A DNA stretch of 64,000 bases from Blastopirellula retiformator (GTDB taxonomy: Bacteria > Planctomycetota > Planctomycetia > Pirellulales > Pirellulaceae): contig NZ_SJPF01000002.1 in assembly GCF_007859755.1 (NCBI RefSeq), forward strand, positions 391,729 through 455,728. Reading direction: 5' to 3'. The notes beneath the pieces are model-generated. The model had not been told where the DNA came from. It saw only the letters and a list, made by a program, of their open reading frames with translations, and did no database searches. Position numbers and translations under genes: made by a program. This document shows, piece after piece, positions 61,581-64,000 of the stretch. Numbering within the stretch: the first letter of the stretch is position 1; each line of letters opens with the position of its first letter.

Positions 61581-62009
61581 TTAATTGACGCTACACACAA
61601 CCCGCGTTTCGGCCAACAGCGTGATCGCTCGCAGCAGATCGGCGGGCATGATCGGCTTGGTCAAAAAGAGTTGAAAGCCGGCCGCCATACAGGCGTCGCG
61701 GTCTTCGCTGCGAGCGCAGGCGGTCAGCGCGGCGGCCGGAAAATCAGGATCGCGATCGCGAATCTTGGTGAGCGTCGCCAGGCCATCAAGTTTCGGCATG
61801 CAGATATCAAGAATCGCCAGGTCGAACTGGGCTGGATCGAACACGGCGACCGCCTCTTCACCGTCGCACACCTGGGTCACGTCGGCGCCGCCGCTTGAGA
61901 GGATAATCTCCAGCAGTTGACGATTGAGCTCGTTATCTTCGGCAACCAAAATGCGAAGGCCCGCCAAGATCGTCCTTTGGGTGATTTCCGTTTGCATCTG
62001 TGTGACCAT
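61581..62009 (-). CDS. Stand-alone response-regulator receiver protein
   Basis: This protein of 142 residues consists of one receiver domain with an N-terminal extension of about 17 residues. The acidic pair is in ILVAEDNELNRQLLEIIL, the phospho-acceptor Asp68 in FDLAILDICMPKLDG, and Lys118 in FLTKPIMPADLL, so it should be phosphorylatable. The NELNRQL sequence after the acid pair is typical of receivers detached from hybrid kinases (CheY/Hpt-type phosphorelay). There is no output domain and no kinase beside it. Start ATG 62009 is preceded by a short gap; ATG 61997 is an alternative. Confidence 0.92.
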   Translation of the reverse strand: MVTQMQTEITQRTILAGLRILVAEDNELNRQLLEIILSSGGADVTQVCDGEEAVAVFDPAQFDLAILDICMPKLDGLATLTKIRDRDPDFPAAALTACARSEDRDACMAAGFQLFLTKPIMPADLLRAITLLAETRVVCSVN

Positions 62010-62114
62010 TTACAGGAACTGCGATACCCTATGTCCGTCGCTGAAATCTAGTACGCAAAATCTCAGATCTCCGTTGGATTGCGCAATTCCGCAGCTCGAT
62101 TGAAGCAATCTGCG

Positions 62115-63083
62115 CTAAACCGACATCGAATGGTCGCATAACCGGTTCCACGTACGCGATTTGTCGGTCCAGATCAAACGGTTGCCCGCATTGGCGATGC
62201 CTCTTTCGCGCAAAGCCAGAACGACTTCGCGGGCCGCTTCAGACGGCTCTAATCCTACGGACAACACCGTTGGTCCCGAGAAATTGTCAGGCGTCGCCAG
62301 CAGCAAAACGGGGTCGCCGGGCAGGTCGGCGAACAGCCGGGCCAGCTTCTCGTTTTCGCTTTGGTTGCGCCCGCTGATCACCAGGCCGCGATTTTCGATC
62401 CAGCGCTGCCGCGGAAACTCGAACAACCCTGGCAACAGCCACTCGCGCGGTAGACGTGAGACGAGCGCCGGTCGCACGCGTCCGCCATACGCCGGATCGA
62501 CCAATCGGCACCGCGCGGCGCCTTTCTCGCTGCCGGTCAGGCCGAACCGCTTGGCGAGTTCGCGAATCTTCCGGCGGCCGCTGCCATGGATCGCGCAGAG
62601 CCGATCGCGATTGAGCAAACCGTTGGTCTCGGGCAAGGTGGGCGAGAGCAACCGCGCCGACAGCGGACGAACCAACCGCCCCGGGATGCCGGCATGATGC
62701 TCCATCATTTCGAGATGAGCCCGCTTCTGTCCCATCACCTTTTGTCCCAGGACTTCGCCGGTGACGATAAAGTCAGCGTCCAGCTGTTTCATTAGCGCGA
62801 CCGCCGCGGCCAACATCGCCAGGCGGCAATCGCAGCAAGGGTTGGCGCCTTTGCCATAGCCAAACCGCGGGCGTGCGAGCAGCTGCAGATAGTCGGTCGG
62901 CGTCGGCTGAATGAGATGCAGCGGCACTTGCAGCTGGTCGGCTGAAAGCTGGGCCGCCGCGGCAATCGGCGAAAAGGGAGTGGCGTAGGCGACGGCGTCG
63001 ACCTCGATCCCTTGCGACTTGACCAGGGCGGCGGCGACGGCGCCATCGAGATCCCCAGAGATTAAAGCGACGCAGCGCGGCAT
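62115..63083 (-). CDS. PP-loop ATPase, tRNA-thiolation-like, with degenerate P-loop
   Basis: ATG 63083, 8 bp after the rnc stop, gives 322 residues. It matches proteins described as predicted tRNA 2-thiouridylase-like PP-loop ATPases: CVALISGDLDGAVAAALVKS, NPCCDCRLAMLAAAVALMKQ, DADFIVTGEVLGQKVMGQKR, and LVRPLSARLLSPTLPE. The usual SGGxDS pyrophosphate motif reads SGDLDG at 9-14. The CxxC-type cluster (Cys83, Cys84, Cys86) could carry sulfur or a metal. The C-terminal part (about 215-322) is an additional domain. The family probably acts in the cytoplasm on tRNA or a cofactor. The reaction is unproven. Confidence 0.78.
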   Translation of the reverse strand: MPRCVALISGDLDGAVAAALVKSQGIEVDAVAYATPFSPIAAAAQLSADQLQVPLHLIQPTPTDYLQLLARPRFGYGKGANPCCDCRLAMLAAAVALMKQLDADFIVTGEVLGQKVMGQKRAHLEMMEHHAGIPGRLVRPLSARLLSPTLPETNGLLNRDRLCAIHGSGRRKIRELAKRFGLTGSEKGAARCRLVDPAYGGRVRPALVSRLPREWLLPGLFEFPRQRWIENRGLVISGRNQSENEKLARLFADLPGDPVLLLATPDNFSGPTVLSVGLEPSEAAREVVLALRERGIANAGNRLIWTDKSRTWNRLCDHSMSV

Positions 63084-63091
63084 CGGGCGAA

Positions 63092-63823
63092 CTACTCGGT
63101 GATATGTTCGGCCGGGCCACCCTCGATTTCGCACAAGGCGTTTTCGGCAGCCCGCTGCTCCGCTTCCTTCTTGTTGCGTCCCCATGCGGCGCCATAGCGG
63201 ACGCCGGCGACTTGGGCGGCAACCTGAAAGCACTTGCTATGGTCTGGCCCTTTTTCGTCAAGCAGCAAGTAGCTGGGCGTCGCGCCATGTTCGCGCTGAG
63301 CGTACTGCTGTAGGGCCGATTTGAAGTTGGCGCCGGCTTCGCCGGAGACGGCCGCTTCGATCTCGTCTTCCAGGTTCCGCATGACGAACTCTTCGGCCGC
63401 CTTCGGTCCGCCATCCAAATAGATGGCGGCGATGATCGCCTCGAAGACGTCCGCCAACAGCGACGGCGGAACCGACGGGCTCGACGACATCCCTTTGCCG
63501 ACAATCAGGAACTCTTCCAGTCCCAGCTCTCGACTTAGCTTGGCGCAGGTCAGGCGACTGACCACGACCGATTTGATCCGCGTCAGGTCTCCCTCTAGAA
63601 AGTTGGTGTAGCGTAGGAACAACGCTTCACACACGACGCTACCGAGAATGGCGTCGCCGAGGAACTCCAGACGTTCGTTGCTTTCCAGCCGATGACTTGC
63701 CCCCGAGGCGTGCGTCAAGGCCGACTTCAGCAGTGATTTTTCTTGAAACCAATAGCCGATCCTCTCCTCACATCTTTCGATGGAGTCGTCCGATCGACTT
63801 AGCGTTTCGGAGGATTCGCTCAT
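63092..63823 (-). CDS. rnc: Ribonuclease III
   Basis: ATG 63823 gives 243 residues, the usual bacterial length. A longer frame to 63970 would add about 50 residues with no family support. The catalytic domain shows the signature NERLEFLGDAILGSVVCEAL and the C-terminal catalytic acids in LLADVFEAIIAAIYLDGG. The double-stranded RNA-binding domain (about 165-240) shows FKSALQQYAQREHGATPSYL and the basic AAWGRNKKEAEQRAAENAL. It cuts double-stranded RNA with Mg2+ in rRNA maturation and mRNA turnover. It is encoded 8 bp before the PP-loop gene in the same direction. Confidence 0.96.
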   Translation of the reverse strand: MSESSETLSRSDDSIERCEERIGYWFQEKSLLKSALTHASGASHRLESNERLEFLGDAILGSVVCEALFLRYTNFLEGDLTRIKSVVVSRLTCAKLSRELGLEEFLIVGKGMSSSPSVPPSLLADVFEAIIAAIYLDGGPKAAEEFVMRNLEDEIEAAVSGEAGANFKSALQQYAQREHGATPSYLLLDEKGPDHSKCFQVAAQVAGVRYGAAWGRNKKEAEQRAAENALCEIEGGPAEHITE

Positions 63824-64000
63824 TGCGGACCTAGTTTTCGCCGGTTGCGGCGTTTCCTCCGTTGCGACCACGATATCGATGGGGTGACCCGTGGGCGGAA
63901 CGCAGAGAACGCAAAAAATGGATGCTATCAGAGCATCTGTAAGTCTAATTGTCCTAAATGATAGCGTCAATTGTGATTGCGCCCCAGAAATTGTCGACGC
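63824..64000. other. Upstream region of rnc to window end
   Basis: This stretch should hold the rnc promoter. It contains no gene feature I can support, and the region continues outside the window. Confidence 0.3.

Overview
This window is bacterial chromosome from a member of the Planctomycetota, most likely a Pirellulaceae (Blastopirellula/Rhodopirellula-like) organism. The evidence is the gene content. There are three DUF1559 prepilin-like proteins, two of them paired with a small transthyretin-like lipoprotein. There is a DUF1592/DUF1588/DUF1585 cytochrome operon with a DUF1552 Tat protein, a very long secreted haem/beta-propeller protein, an ECF sigma factor overlapping a FecR-type partner, XylR-type regulators, and the moderately high GC. 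Genes are dense, lie on both strands and form short operons. No rRNA, CRISPR array or complete transposase gene was seen.

Layout. 1-2.3 kb: a truncated membrane protein and a secreted hypothetical. 2.3-3.2 kb: a dead enolase-superfamily gene split by a short mobile element. 3.3-9.7 kb: an RND efflux system (pump and adaptor on minus, outer-membrane channel divergent on plus). 9.7-11.5 kb: a sugar-isomerase remnant and a DUF1559/lipoprotein pair. 11.8-15.5 kb: an SsuABC/TauABC-type ABC importer with a GbdR/CdhR-like regulator. 16-18.5 kb: a class III aminotransferase and an aldo/keto reductase. 18.6-24.2 kb: four exported enzyme-like proteins (an Ntn amidohydrolase, and an M14 carboxypeptidase between two paralogous BPL_N glutaminase-like proteins). 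24.3-26.9 kb: a ceramidase-like pseudogene and the sigma/FecR pair. 27.2-31.5 kb: an enolase-superfamily dehydratase/epimerase with terminator, a divergent PAS-AraC regulator, Xaa-Pro aminopeptidase and a secreted zincin; together these suggest use of proline-rich peptides. 31.7-38.1 kb: the DUF1592-LRR-DUF1552 operon and a XylR-like regulator. 38.5-44.8 kb: a second DUF1559 locus, the giant haem protein and a sialate esterase. 44.9-47.1 kb: a DUF1611 enzyme, a lipoprotein and a VOC protein. 47.2-53.6 kb: an NtrC-type activator without its phospho-acceptor Asp, a region with tandem palindromes and a sigma-54-like promoter, an NhaC antiporter, gamma-glutamyltransferase and a third DUF1559 protein. 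53.6-57.2 kb: an integrase-like fragment, tRNA-Arg(ACG), and a cobalamin riboswitch controlling metE. 57.2-59.5 kb: a repeat-rich segment around a RepA-like AAA ATPase. 59.5-64 kb: housekeeping-type genes (membrane protein, MGMT, conserved hypothetical, receiver protein, PP-loop tRNA-thiolation-like protein, rnc).

The most unusual layer is a set of short dispersed palindromic elements. One family (149 bp full length, four copies) is built almost wholly of consecutive hairpins. It has imperfect terminal inverted repeats, and its two complete copies are flanked by 4-bp target duplications (ATAG, CTAA), so it behaves like a MITE. One copy disrupts a recognisable gene, one separates a DUF1559 gene from its lipoprotein partner, and one sits in the 5' region of a BPL_N gene. 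A second family (about 100 bp, perfect 21-bp terminal repeats in one copy) and a third (GGTCCGC/GCGGACC core) surround the AAA ATPase gene. The second notable item is the candidate phosphorylation-independent sigma-54 circuit at 47.2-52.6 kb.

All calls come from reading the sequence and from family knowledge. No database search or folding program was run.
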